This document shows positions 18,032 to 26,663 of a stretch of DNA of 64,000 bases, in pieces. The stretch is from Bacteroidales bacterium (GTDB lineage Bacteria; Bacteroidota; Bacteroidia; Bacteroidales; F082). The notes under the pieces were generated by a model, which saw only the letters and a program-made list of their open reading frames with translations, made no database searches and was not told where the DNA came from. Position numbers and translations under genes: made by a program. The stretch's first letter is position 1; the number at the start of each line of letters is the position of its first letter. The DNA is taken from assembly GCA_017466405.1 (NCBI GenBank), contig JAFTUF010000052.1, forward strand, positions 34,053 to 98,052, in the 5' to 3' direction.

Positions 18032-18580
18032 GGTGATTCTATAGACTATAACAACCACCAATCAACACCAATCTAACACGAAAAACTATTAGTGTCAATT
18101 CGTGTCGATTCGTGGACCGAAACAACAACCACAAATCAACGCCAATCTAACACGAAGAACCATTAGTGTCAATTCGTGCCAATTCGTGGACTGAAACAAC
18201 AACCACGAATCAACACCAATCTAACACAAGAACCATTAGTGTCATTTCGTGCCGATTCATGGACTGAAACAACAACCACCAATCAACGCCAATCTAACAC
18301 GAAGAACCATTAGTGTCAATTCGTGCCGATTCGTGGACCGAAACAACAACCACGAATCAACAGCAATCTAACACGAAGAACTATTAGTGTCTTTCGTGCC
18401 GATTCGTGGACCGAAACAACAACCACGAATCAACACCAATCTAACACGAAGAACCATTAGTGTCAATTCGTGTCGATTCGTGGACCGAAACAACAACCAC
18501 CAATCAACACCAATCTAACACGAAGAACCATTAGTGTCAATTCGTGCCGATTCGTGGACTGAATATTTTATAGAATCACC
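18032..18580. repeat. Seven-unit 74-bp palindromic tandem array bracketed by a 12-bp inverted repeat
   Basis: This fills the 636-bp gap between ssb and gldE. Units begin (at ACAACCAC) at 18051, 18125, 18199, 18272, 18346, 18419 and 18493, a 73-74 bp period. Each unit is itself an imperfect palindrome: CCACGAATC near its start pairs with GATTCGTGG near its end, with TAACAC and TTAGTGT arms inside. The whole array lies between GGTGATTCTATA (18032-18043) and its exact complement (18569-18580). A related half-unit occurs at 44514-44540. There is no coding capacity and no unique spacer. Confidence 0.92.
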
Positions 18581-18586
18581 CTAAAA

Positions 18587-18631
18587 TTCTTTAGACTTTT
18601 GTCATTAGTCTTTAGACTTTTATTATCTTTG
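18587..18631 (+). promoter_or_regulatory. gldE promoter with upstream tandem GTCTTTA/GTCATTA words
   Basis: The -7 box TATCTTTG (18624-18631) is directly preceded by repeated words TTTAGACTTTT, GTCATTA and GTCTTTAGACTTTT. The same arrangement precedes the prenyl synthase, trpS, SulP and YhcG promoters. Confidence 0.6.
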
Positions 18632-18658
18632 CAACTTGAAATTATAAATTATTTTATT

Positions 18659-20014
18659 TTGGAAATATCTTCTATAGACCCCCTTATATGCCTGCTCTCC
18701 GTAGCAACAACAGCTGAGCCTTTCTTCATTGGCATATCGACTAAAGTCGTAGTTTGTTTGATAATCATGTGCGTGTTATTGCTCTGCTCCGCAATGGCAT
18801 CTTCAAGCGAAACAGCTTATTTTTCCCTACAACCCAACGACATCAACGAACTCGAATCTTCCTCAAACCGCAACGAACAATTAGTCCTTAAGATACGACA
18901 AAAACCAAAGAATCTCTTAGCAACGATACTTATCACCAACAACTTAGTCAACATCTCCATAACCATACTCTCCACATATATCATGAATATGATGTTCAAC
19001 TTAGCGGTGAATCCAATTGCAGCCTTCATCCTTAACGTTGTCGTGGTGACATCATTAATATTGCTCGTCGGAGAAATGATTCCCAAGGTATATGCTTCTA
19101 AAAAAGCTAAGTCTATTGCCATAATGATGGCTCCTATATTAAAAGTCCTCATCGTGGTATTCAAGCCTTTAAGCAAAATATTCGTCTCATCAACTTCATT
19201 TATCGATAAAAGATTGGTTAAAAAAACCAGTACTATCTCACTCAGCGACCTCTCTACCGCCGTCGATATCACGACAGAAGACAGCTCTTCTCCTGAAGAA
19301 AAAAACATGCTCAAAGGTATAGCGACATTCGGAGAGAAAGAAGTCAGCGAGATTATGCGCGCTCGCGTTAATATGTTCTCCATCTCAATGGAAACAACAT
19401 TCGAAGAACTTATGCCGCAAATCATCGACAAAGGTTTCTCAAGAATACCAGTCTTCGACAAAGACCTCGACGACGTAAAAGGAATGTTATATGTCAAAGA
19501 TTTACTCCCTCATCTCGAAGATAACAACTTCGCATGGCAGAAACTGATTCGTCCGGTTTTCTTCGTTCCAGAAAACAAAAAGATAAACGATTTGTTCCAA
19601 GACTTTAGAGCTAAGAAGATTCACATCGCTATCGTCGTTGACGAATATGGCGGAACATCAGGTTTGGTGACTTTGGAAGATATTGTGGAAGAAATAGTGG
19701 GCGACATCAGCGACGAGTTCGACAAAGAACCAGAAAACGACCTTTATAAAAAGGTGGATAACGAGACATATATCTTCAAGGCTCAGATCAGCATAATCGA
19801 CTTCTGCAGAGTGTTCGGCATCGACGACGATTATTTTGAAAAGATAGAAGGCGAGTCGGATACATTGGCAGGAATGATTCTGGAAATAGAAGGTCGCATC
19901 CCTGAGGTGGGATTCAAATGCAGCTATAACGATTTCACCTTCGAGATTGTAGAAGCCGACAACAAACGCATCATAAAAATAAAAGTGATATACAACAACT
20001 CTGATAATGAATAG
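18659..20014 (+). CDS. gldE: GldE, CorC/HlyC-type membrane protein with CBS pair
   Basis: GldE is a gliding/T9SS-associated membrane protein of the CorC/UPF0053 type. 451 residues from a TTG at 18659: DUF21 membrane domain with about four helices (residues 20-170), a CBS pair (about 215-340: FSRIPVFDKDLDDVKGMLYVKDLL and HIAIVVDEYGGTSGLVTLEDIVEEIVGDI) and a C-terminal transporter-associated FAD-like domain. The TTG is chosen because it lies between the promoter and helix 1, and the next ATG (18767) would cut helix 1. The gene overlaps gldD by 8 bp. ssb-gldE-gldD order is conserved in Bacteroidota. Confidence 0.88.
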   Translation: MEISSIDPLICLLSVATTAEPFFIGISTKVVVCLIIMCVLLLCSAMASSSETAYFSLQPNDINELESSSNRNEQLVLKIRQKPKNLLATILITNNLVNISITILSTYIMNMMFNLAVNPIAAFILNVVVVTSLILLVGEMIPKVYASKKAKSIAIMMAPILKVLIVVFKPLSKIFVSSTSFIDKRLVKKTSTISLSDLSTAVDITTEDSSSPEEKNMLKGIATFGEKEVSEIMRARVNMFSISMETTFEELMPQIIDKGFSRIPVFDKDLDDVKGMLYVKDLLPHLEDNNFAWQKLIRPVFFVPENKKINDLFQDFRAKKIHIAIVVDEYGGTSGLVTLEDIVEEIVGDISDEFDKEPENDLYKKVDNETYIFKAQISIIDFCRVFGIDDDYFEKIEGESDTLAGMILEIEGRIPEVGFKCSYNDFTFEIVEADNKRIIKIKVIYNNSDNE

Positions 20015-20591
20015 ACTTCTGAAAATAGCATTAAGTCTCTTTTGCATAGCCGCGGTATTTGTCTCTTGCGACAAAAAACAATATCAGCCTAAGCCAAAGT
20101 CATATTTCAGAATCGATTTCCCTGAGAAAGAATATGTCAAGCTCGACAGTATGAGATATTATTCTTTTGAATATCCTGTCTATTCCACCATAACACCAGA
20201 TTATTTCTCACCGCAAGAGAGAGACTGGGTCAACGTGGAGTTCCCTTCTCATAAAGCAACCATACACCTTAGTTATAAAACAGTCGATAACAATCTCGAG
20301 GAATATCTCGAAGATTCATATTATATGATGACAAAGCATCTCTCCCGCGCAATAGGTATCAAAGACAGTCTTATTAATAATAAGGAGAATAATGTTTATG
20401 GTCTTATCTATTTTCTTGAAGGGGAAGGCGTAGCTTCGCCATTGCAATTCTACCTCACCGACAGCACAAGTCATTTCATGCGAGGCTCGCTTTATTTCAA
20501 TGTCAAAACCAACAACGACTCTGTCGCTCCTGTCATCAATTTCATCACCGACGACATCAGACATCTTATCGAAACCTTGGAGTGGAAGTAG
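20007..20591 (+). CDS. gldD: GldD gliding motility lipoprotein
   Basis: A 194-residue lipoprotein with signal peptide and lipobox cysteine C21 (VFVSC). The body FRIDFPEKEY, FEYPVYSTI, WVNVEFPSHKATIHLSY and the C-terminal FITDDIRHLIETLEWK match GldD, needed for gliding and T9SS function in Flavobacterium. Its molecular role is not established. It is translated with gldE through the 8-bp overlap. In a probably non-gliding anaerobe it most likely supports secretion. Confidence 0.92.
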   Translation: MNRLLKIALSLFCIAAVFVSCDKKQYQPKPKSYFRIDFPEKEYVKLDSMRYYSFEYPVYSTITPDYFSPQERDWVNVEFPSHKATIHLSYKTVDNNLEEYLEDSYYMMTKHLSRAIGIKDSLINNKENNVYGLIYFLEGEGVASPLQFYLTDSTSHFMRGSLYFNVKTNNDSVAPVINFITDDIRHLIETLEWK

Positions 20592-20634
20592 AAGTTGCTG
20601 AGTTACTAAGTTACTGAGTTGCTGAGTTGCTGAG
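20592..20634. repeat. 8-bp word repeat (GTTGCTGA / GTTACTGA)
   Basis: About five consecutive degenerate units directly after gldD. The same words recur at 33544-33578, 44587-44652, 54627-54663 and 56283-56318, always between genes. Confidence 0.8.
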
Positions 20635-20687
20635 GGAAAAATTAAAAAAACTTTTGTTATTGTTTTTTTGTCTTTAAGCTTTTTTCT

Positions 20688-20695
20688 TATCTTTG
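20688..20695 (+). promoter_or_regulatory. TAnnTTTG -7 box of corA
   Basis: TATCTTTG, giving a leader of about 70 nt before the ATG at 20772. The leader ends with GAAAGGGGGAAAGACC, an unusually G-rich stretch for a phylum that rarely uses Shine-Dalgarno pairing. Confidence 0.6.
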
Positions 20696-20771
20696 CCGAA
20701 ATTTTTTATTAGACATTACCGATGTAGGCAATAAATTATAGTATTCACTATCAAAGAAAGGGGGAAAGACC

Positions 20772-21692
20772 ATGATAGAAACATTAGCAGTTGGCAAGCT
20801 AAAATGGCATCATATTACAGACCCGACGGAAGAAGATTTCGTTGAATTGAGAGAGAAATTTCATTTTCACCCCCTCGATATTGAAGACTGTAGGTCGGTG
20901 AACCAACGTCCAAAAATAGACATCTACGACGATTATTATTTCCTTATCTTACAATATCCCGATTTCGACAGACAGGACAAATTCATTTTCCCAAAGGAAG
21001 TGAAGCTCTTCTGGGGTAAGGATTACATCATAACCTTGGAAAGAAAACGCTGGCACGTAAGTCAACTCTTCAATGAATATAACGAACGCGATGATGAGTC
21101 ACTGACAAAAGAACTCGTCACGACCGACCTCCTACTCTATCGTATCATCGAGAAACTCATGAAAGAGTCACTCTATCTCTTGAAGAAGATAGGCTTCGAG
21201 CTCGAAATGCTCAACAAAGAACTCTTCGGAACAAGACAGGTCAGAATCATCGAGAGAATATCGGTAACAAGAAAAAACATCATCACTATCAACACCATCT
21301 TCAAGCCTCAGCTCAGAATGTTCCACAGCTTCGAGACTGGTCAGATCAGAGGTTTCGGCGACGTAGAATTTATGGAAGACTACTGGGGTAACATCCTCGA
21401 CTACTACCAAAAGGTATGGGATATGACGGAAGACCACGAAGATTTGATTGAAGGTCTTTCCAAGACATTTGATTCGATGCAGACAAACAAGACTAACGAG
21501 ATTATGAAGATTCTCACCTTGCTCTCATCGATAATACTTCCTCTCACCTTTATCACAGGTCTCTTCGGAATGAACGTGGTGTTTCCTTTCATCACAACGA
21601 CAAAGGTAGCGTTCTGGATAATAATAGGCGTGATGCTCTTAGTCAGCGCCGCCTTGATATACTTCTTCAATCATAGGAAATGGTGGAAGTGA
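20772..21692 (+). CDS. corA: CorA-family magnesium/divalent cation transporter
   Basis: CorA forms a pentameric Mg2+ channel. 306 residues: cytoplasmic funnel (1-245), long stalk helix, and two C-terminal membrane helices. The signature GMN is at 266-268 in LFGMNVVFPF, followed by the second helix and the basic end NHRKWWK. It is a single gene with its own promoter and a G-rich leader. Convergent with the SulP gene across a long hairpin. Confidence 0.95.
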   Translation: MIETLAVGKLKWHHITDPTEEDFVELREKFHFHPLDIEDCRSVNQRPKIDIYDDYYFLILQYPDFDRQDKFIFPKEVKLFWGKDYIITLERKRWHVSQLFNEYNERDDESLTKELVTTDLLLYRIIEKLMKESLYLLKKIGFELEMLNKELFGTRQVRIIERISVTRKNIITINTIFKPQLRMFHSFETGQIRGFGDVEFMEDYWGNILDYYQKVWDMTEDHEDLIEGLSKTFDSMQTNKTNEIMKILTLLSSIILPLTFITGLFGMNVVFPFITTTKVAFWIIIGVMLLVSAALIYFFNHRKWWK

Positions 21693-21695
21693 AGC

Positions 21696-21777
21696 CAATT
21701 TACAATTGACATTAAGAATTAGATATAAAAAGAGGTTGGTAGTTTTCATACCAACCTCAATTGTTAATTGTAAATTG
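21696..21777. terminator. Nested hairpin between convergent corA and sulP
   Basis: The inner stem GAGGTTGGTA/TACCAACCTC (21732-21758) is enclosed by an outer 16-bp pair (21696-21711 with 21762-21777, one mismatch). It probably ends both transcripts; the outer arms reach the SulP stop codon. Confidence 0.75.
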
Positions 21778-23511
21778 TTACTTGTTAATTGTTGCTGATA
21801 CAGCTTCTGCTCTTGCGAGCGCTTTGTGGATGTGGTCGAGGACATTCTCTTCGCCGACCATATCGACGATGCCTGCTTGTTTTATAGCTGCATGAACATT
21901 CTGATTAACACCAGAGAGAATTATGATATGACCTTCGTCTTGTGCCGACTTGATAAAAATCTCAAGGTTGTGGATACCGGTAGCATCGATAAAACTTACC
22001 TTACGCATTCTGATGATACGTATGATATTGTCGGTGCGACGATGTGATAATTCTTCGAATTTATTAGCGATACCGAAGAAGAATGGTCCTTCGATTTCAT
22101 AAACTTCTGTAAGTGCTGGGATAACGAGTTTCTCATCTTGTTCGCCATCGTGGTGCACGTCCATCTCATCTTCGATAACAGAGATGCTTGTATTTTCCAT
22201 GACACGTTTGATGAATAAGATAACAGCCATAACCAAACCAATCTCAATAGCGATAGTAAGGTCGAAGATAACAGTCAGAAGTAATGTTGCAAAAAGAACA
22301 GCAATGTCGCTTCTCGACTGACGGCACATTGAAACGATAGTTCTCCAGCCGCTCATGTTATAAGCCACGATGATAAGCACGCCGGCGAGACATGACATTG
22401 GGATGAGACCTACCAAACTACCTAAGAACAACAACACCATTAATAATACTAAGGTGTGGATGATACCAGCCACAGGAGTACGGCCTCCGTTGTTGATGTT
22501 TGCCATTGTACGAGCGATGGCGCCTGTTGCAGGAATACCGCCGAAGAAAGGAACGACGACATTAGCGATACCGTTACCGATGAGCTCTGTGTTAGAGTTG
22601 TGACGGTCGCCAATGACACCGTCAGCAACCATAGCAGAGAGCAACGACTCAATAGCACCTAACATAGCGATGGTAAATGCTGAAGGAAGAACGGCTTGTG
22701 CTGTTGAGAAGAATGTCTCACCTTCTGCCAAGGCTGGCATTCTGAATGAAGGAAGACCTGAAGGCAACTCATACAAATCACTAATTGTCTTGATAGAATC
22801 GACGCCTGCATATTTTTTAAGAGCCCATGTAGCAGCTGTCATAATGATAATTGCCATCAAGGAGCCTGGGATTTTCTTTGAGAATTTTGGTGTAACAACT
22901 ATTATCAAGATACTCAACATACCTACAAGAAGTGCCCACCAGTTAATGTTAGAGATGTTTTGGAAATAGCATACCCATTTGTCGATGAAGTTAGCCGGAA
23001 CATTTTCGATGCCGAGACCGAAGAGGTCATTCATCTGAGTGGAGAAGATTGTGATTGCGATACCGCCTGTGAAACCCACGATGATAGGATAAGGCATGAA
23101 CTTAATGATGCTTCCGAGTTTGAAGACACCCATCACAATCTGCATCAGACCTGCCAAGACAGTAGCGATTGCTAATCCGGCGAGACCAAACTGTTGGATG
23201 ATACCATAGATGATTACGATGAAAGCACCTGTCGGACCGCCTATCTGCACTTTAGAACCGCCCAATGCCGAGATGATAAAACCTGCCATGATAGCAGTGA
23301 CGAGACCTTCGGTAGGACCCACGCCTGAAGCGATACCGAAAGCGATAGCTAAAGGAATAGCCACGATACCCACGATGACACCAGCCATCGCATCTTTAGC
23401 GAACAACTGTTTGTTGTAACCCTTTAAGGTCGAAAACAAGCGAGGTTTAAAATCAATAGAAAATTTACGGCTTTTCTTTGCCTTTGTGTTAATTGTATTT
23501 GCCTTTGCCAT
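21778..23511 (-). CDS. SulP-family anion transporter with STAS domain
   Basis: An inner-membrane transporter of 577 residues. The membrane part (about 30-430) has 10-12 helices and SulP signatures (AGVIVGIVAIPLAIAFGIASGVGPTEGL, GGSKVQIGGPTGAF, NGIANVVVPFFGGIPATGAIART). A cytoplasmic STAS domain follows (about 455-570, with VSFIDATGIHNLEIF). The family carries sulphate, bicarbonate or other anions; the substrate cannot be told. Its promoter (23593-23600) carries the upstream word repeats. Confidence 0.93.
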   Translation of the reverse strand: MAKANTINTKAKKSRKFSIDFKPRLFSTLKGYNKQLFAKDAMAGVIVGIVAIPLAIAFGIASGVGPTEGLVTAIMAGFIISALGGSKVQIGGPTGAFIVIIYGIIQQFGLAGLAIATVLAGLMQIVMGVFKLGSIIKFMPYPIIVGFTGGIAITIFSTQMNDLFGLGIENVPANFIDKWVCYFQNISNINWWALLVGMLSILIIVVTPKFSKKIPGSLMAIIIMTAATWALKKYAGVDSIKTISDLYELPSGLPSFRMPALAEGETFFSTAQAVLPSAFTIAMLGAIESLLSAMVADGVIGDRHNSNTELIGNGIANVVVPFFGGIPATGAIARTMANINNGGRTPVAGIIHTLVLLMVLLFLGSLVGLIPMSCLAGVLIIVAYNMSGWRTIVSMCRQSRSDIAVLFATLLLTVIFDLTIAIEIGLVMAVILFIKRVMENTSISVIEDEMDVHHDGEQDEKLVIPALTEVYEIEGPFFFGIANKFEELSHRRTDNIIRIIRMRKVSFIDATGIHNLEIFIKSAQDEGHIIILSGVNQNVHAAIKQAGIVDMVGEENVLDHIHKALARAEAVSATINK

Positions 23512-23592
23512 AACAAATAAATGAATGATAATACCTTATAACTGTTTTTAATGAAAATTTCTAATAAAAAATCTGCGGTTGTTTTCGGGCTG

Positions 23593-23628
23593 CAAAGATA
23601 GCAAAAAGACTAATGACAAAAGATTTTT
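23593..23628 (-). promoter_or_regulatory. SulP promoter with upstream GTCATTA/GTCTTTT words
   Basis: The minus-strand -7 box TATCTTTG (23593-23600) is preceded by GTCATTAGTCTTTTTGC and a further TCTTTT word. The ATG is 81 bp downstream at 23511. Confidence 0.6.
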
Positions 23629-23658
23629 TGAATAATATTTTGCCTTATATATTGCATT

Positions 23659-24714
23659 TTATTTTCTCTGCTGTAAGAAAAATAATTCTTTTTGGTGTTC
23701 TGTTTCTTTTTCCAATTCTTTTTCTGATGGAAGATAATTCATATATTGAGAGGCGAATAAATGTTTATTATCATTTAATACGGAATAACGCGCCATCGTC
23801 TTATCCGTTTCTGTGCAAAGTAAAATTCCTATAGTTGGATTGTCTTTTTCACCTTTCATAATATCATCATATAATCTCACATACATATCCAATTGTCCAA
23901 TATCCTGATGGGTAATTGCATGATTTTTTAGTTCAATGATTACAAAACAATTTAAAATATAGTTATAAAACACCAAATCGATATAAAAGTCAGTCGTATC
24001 CGTGCGGATTAATTGTTGGCGAGCTACAAATGAAAATCCTTTCCCTAATTCTAAAAGGAAATTTTGCATTTGATCTATAATTGCTTGTTCTAATGCAGAT
24101 TCGCTGTATCCTTTATTACTGGGTAACCCTAAAAACTCTAAGACAGCAGGATTTTTAATAAATTCCAAACTATTATTTATAATCTTGGATGTTTTATCTT
24201 TCACCTCCTGTCCACAAATTTCTTTCGCTTGGGAGGACAACATTCTTTGATAGTATAACGTAGAAATATTTCTATCAAGCGTTCTGTACGACCACATTTG
24301 ATTAGCAGACTCTTTGGCATACCATTCCCTCGCTTCTTCGTTTTTCACACGTAATAATCTTTCGTAATGAGTCCAATTCAATATGGGTGTAGATTGGTCA
24401 GGCACTGACTGACCAATTGGAAGATTATTGAACATCAAATAGAAAGCTTTGAAGTTTTTAATATTGGTAATAGAAAATCCTTTACCAAACTCCTCAGTCA
24501 GAGATTTTGAGGCTAATTCAACAACATGTTTTCCATATTCAGCTCTAACATTACCACCTTGTTCATAAATAACGATTCTCTGACCTATAAGCCAATTCCT
24601 CCTTACCAATGCGAAATTAACGGCATTATACGCAATACGTCTAGATTCGTTAACGATTTCTTTTAATTCAGAAACAAACTGTTTGTCTTGCTTTTTTGTG
24701 ATATTATTTTTCAT
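23659..24714 (-). CDS. YhcG-type PDDEXK nuclease (DUF1016)
   Basis: 351 residues: DUF1016 N-terminal helical domain (about 10-160, with ARREWY-like EEAREWYAKESANQMWSYRTLDRNI) and C-terminal PDDEXK nuclease domain (about 175-340). The nuclease residues are visible as D in DFYIDLVFYN and E-x-K in FVIIELKN, followed by the conserved GQLDMYVRLYDD. YhcG proteins are widespread single genes, often linked with restriction or mobile islands; their substrate is not established. No restriction genes adjoin it here. Own promoter with word repeats at 24740-24791. Confidence 0.92.
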   Translation of the reverse strand: MKNNITKKQDKQFVSELKEIVNESRRIAYNAVNFALVRRNWLIGQRIVIYEQGGNVRAEYGKHVVELASKSLTEEFGKGFSITNIKNFKAFYLMFNNLPIGQSVPDQSTPILNWTHYERLLRVKNEEAREWYAKESANQMWSYRTLDRNISTLYYQRMLSSQAKEICGQEVKDKTSKIINNSLEFIKNPAVLEFLGLPSNKGYSESALEQAIIDQMQNFLLELGKGFSFVARQQLIRTDTTDFYIDLVFYNYILNCFVIIELKNHAITHQDIGQLDMYVRLYDDIMKGEKDNPTIGILLCTETDKTMARYSVLNDNKHLFASQYMNYLPSEKELEKETEHQKELFFLQQRK

Positions 24715-24739
24715 GATTTCAAAAACTTGGTTTGGAGCA

Positions 24740-24791
24740 CAAAGATAGCAAAAAGACTAATGACAAAAGACTGATAGCGAAAGATTTTTTT
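24740..24791 (-). promoter_or_regulatory. yhcG promoter with upstream word repeats
   Basis: The minus-strand -7 box TATCTTTG (24740-24747) lies 25 bp before the ATG. Upstream on that strand are GTCATTAGTCTTTTTGC, then a second TCAGTCTTTT copy: one unit more than the SulP promoter has. Confidence 0.6.
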
Positions 24792-24819
24792 GAAGGGACT
24801 TAAGGAACGGACATAAGGG

Positions 24820-24877
24820 TAGAGACGTATCAACAACACCGATGAAAATAAACAATATATTGTTGCTGCGTCTCCGC
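24820..24877. repeat. Dispersed hairpin repeat, copy A
   Basis: Left arm GTAGAGACGTATCAACAA and right arm TTGTTGCTGCGTCTCCGC pair at 14 of 18 positions. The rest of this 391-bp gap holds word repeats (24884-24967) and two terminators. Confidence 0.75.
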
Positions 24878-24969
24878 GCTTTTGAGTCACCGAGTTGTTT
24901 GGGTCATCTTTACTTGGTGACTCGGTGACTTGATGACTTGGAGACTTTATCCGTTGACTGTTGACAACA

Positions 24970-25010
24970 AAAAAAAGAGCTCCTATTTCTAAGAGCTCTT
25001 TAGTTTTTGT
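24970..25010 (-). terminator. Second terminator downstream of glyA
   Basis: AAGAGCTC/GAGCTCTT stem with a T tract on the minus strand (A's at 24969-24976). It backs up the terminator at 25024-25054. Confidence 0.75.
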
Positions 25011-25023
25011 TTATTGATATTTG

Positions 25024-25054
25024 AAAAAAGGACGCACTGTTGATTGCGTCCTTT
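25024..25054 (-). terminator. Intrinsic terminator of glyA
   Basis: A perfect 8-bp stem AGGACGCA/TGCGTCCT (25029-25036 with 25045-25052) with a minus-strand T run (A's at 25024-25029). Confidence 0.88.
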
Positions 25055-25105
25055 GTATATTAAATATGTGGACAAAGTCTGTTGACTGTTGACCGTTGTC
25101 TTTTA

Positions 25106-26386
25106 TTACCATGCGAACAATGGGAATTCTGACATCATTTCGTTGACTTTTTCTCTTACTGCTGTAAGTTTTGCAGAGTCGTCGATGTGGCTGATGACGT
25201 CGTCGATCATTTCAACGATTGGTTCCATGTGTTCTTCCTTAAGACCACGTGTTGTGATAGCAGGAGTACCTATGCGGAGACCTGATGTTTGGAATGGTGA
25301 GCGGCTGTCGAAAGGAACCATGTTCTTGTTGACTGTAATGTCAGCTTGAACGAGAGTATTTTCAACCATTCTACCTGTGACTTCTGGGAATTTAGAACGA
25401 AGGTCGATGAGCATGAGGTGGTTATCTGTACCGCCTGAGATAATGTTGTAACCTCTGTCGGTGAAAGCCTTAGCCATCACTGTAGCGTTTTTCTTAACTT
25501 GGAGGATATATTCGAAGTATTCGTCTGAGAGAGCTTCACCGAAAGCGACAGCTTTACTTGCGATGACGTGTTCGAGTGGACCGCCTTGTACGCCTGGGAA
25601 TACTGCGCTGTTGAGGAGAGCTGACATCATTTTCACTTCGCCCTTAGGTGTTGTCAAACCCCATGGGTTTTCGAAGTCGTCACGCATTAAGATCATACCG
25701 CCGCGTGGTCCACGGAGTGTCTTGTGTGTTGTTGTTGTGATGATGTGACAGTAATCCAATGGGTCGTTGAGGATACCGCGAGCGATGAGGCCTGAAGGGT
25801 GAGAAACGTCAGCCATCAAGATAGCGCCAACTTTGTCAGCTACTTCGCGCATGCGTTTGTAATCCCAGTCACGTGAATAAGCTGATGCACCAGCGATGAT
25901 GAGTTTAGGTTTTTTCTCTAAAGCTACTTTTTCCATGTTGTCGTAATCGACGCGGCCTGTTTCAGGACTTACTTGGTAAGCAACTGGGTTATAGAGGATA
26001 CCTGATGAGTTTACCGGTGAACCGTGTGAGAGGTGACCGCCGTGAGCGAGGTCTAATCCCATGAATGTGTCGCCAGGTTTCAAACAAGCGAGCATAACAG
26101 CCATGTTAGCTTGTGCGCCTGAGTGAGGTTGTACGTTGGCGTATGTTGCGTTGAATAATTCGCATGCTCTTGCAATAGCGATTTCTTCTGTTTGGTCAAC
26201 TATTTGACAACCACCATAGTAACGCTTGCCAGGATAACCTTCAGCATATTTGTTTGTCATTACTGAACCCATGGCTTTCAACACTTGGTCGCTGACGAAG
26301 TTTTCTGAAGCGATAAGTTCGATGCCATGCATTTGGCGTTGTTTTTCTTTACGAATCAAGTTAAAAACTTTTGTGTCTTTTTTCAT
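25106..26386 (-). CDS. glyA: Serine hydroxymethyltransferase
   Basis: A PLP enzyme converting serine and tetrahydrofolate to glycine and methylene-tetrahydrofolate. 426 residues, normal length. Visible: [13 protein letters not shown] (substrate entry), [35 protein letters not shown] (PLP-binding Asp), and the Schiff-base lysine in [14 protein letters not shown]. Own promoter box at 26463-26470 with a leader of about 70 nt, and two terminators in series. With gcvH it covers both sides of cellular glycine/one-carbon balance. Confidence 0.98.
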   Translation of the reverse strand: MKKDTKVFNLIRKEKQRQMHGIELIASENFVSDQVLKAMGSVMTNKYAEGYPGKRYYGGCQIVDQTEEIAIARACELFNATYANVQPHSGAQANMAVMLACLKPGDTFMGLDLAHGGHLSHGSPVNSSGILYNPVAYQVSPETGRVDYDNMEKVALEKKPKLIIAGASAYSRDWDYKRMREVADKVGAILMADVSHPSGLIARGILNDPLDYCHIITTTTHKTLRGPRGGMILMRDDFENPWGLTTPKGEVKMMSALLNSAVFPGVQGGPLEHVIASKAVAFGEALSDEYFEYILQVKKNATVMAKAFTDRGYNIISGGTDNHLMLIDLRSKFPEVTGRMVENTLVQADITVNKNMVPFDSRSPFQTSGLRIGTPAITTRGLKEEHMEPIVEMIDDVISHIDDSAKLTAVREKVNEMMSEFPLFAW

Positions 26387-26462
26387 GGTTTACCTATTTT
26401 ATTGATATTAAATAAATTACTTTTTAACACGCGAATTTAAAGCGCTCTTTTATTTCAACTCT

Positions 26463-26470
26463 CAAAGGTA
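26463..26470 (-). promoter_or_regulatory. TAnnTTTG -7 box of glyA
   Basis: TACCTTTG on the minus strand, 76 bp before the glyA ATG. Confidence 0.6.
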
Positions 26471-26599
26471 TAAAAGTTTTTTGAATAAAAAAGAAAAAAG
26501 TTAAATAATATTGACTTGGACTTTGACTGTTGACATGGACTTGGACTCTGACTTTGGTTATAAAACATCCGTTCCCATATCCTGTTCCCATTTCCCAAA

Positions 26600-26646
26600 A
26601 AATCTTTAGACTTTAGACTTTCGTCATTAGACTTTTTATATCTTTG
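26600..26646 (+). promoter_or_regulatory. Prenyl synthase promoter with upstream word repeats
   Basis: The -7 box TATCTTTG (26639-26646) is preceded by CTTTAGACTTTAGACTTTC and GTCATTAGACTTTTT. Further upstream (26511-26555) lies a degenerate GACTTGGACTTTGAC repeat. The box overlaps the GTG at 26646, so that codon is not the start. Confidence 0.6.
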
Positions 26647-26663
26647 TGAAAAATAATTCGCTG

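Noticed and set aside
18032-18580. CRISPR array
   Set aside because: The entire 74-bp unit repeats, there are no unique spacers, units are palindromic throughout, and no cas gene is in the window.
23659-24714. YhcG nuclease as part of a restriction or defence island
   Set aside because: Neighbours are a SulP transporter and glyA; no methylase, restriction or integrase gene is present.
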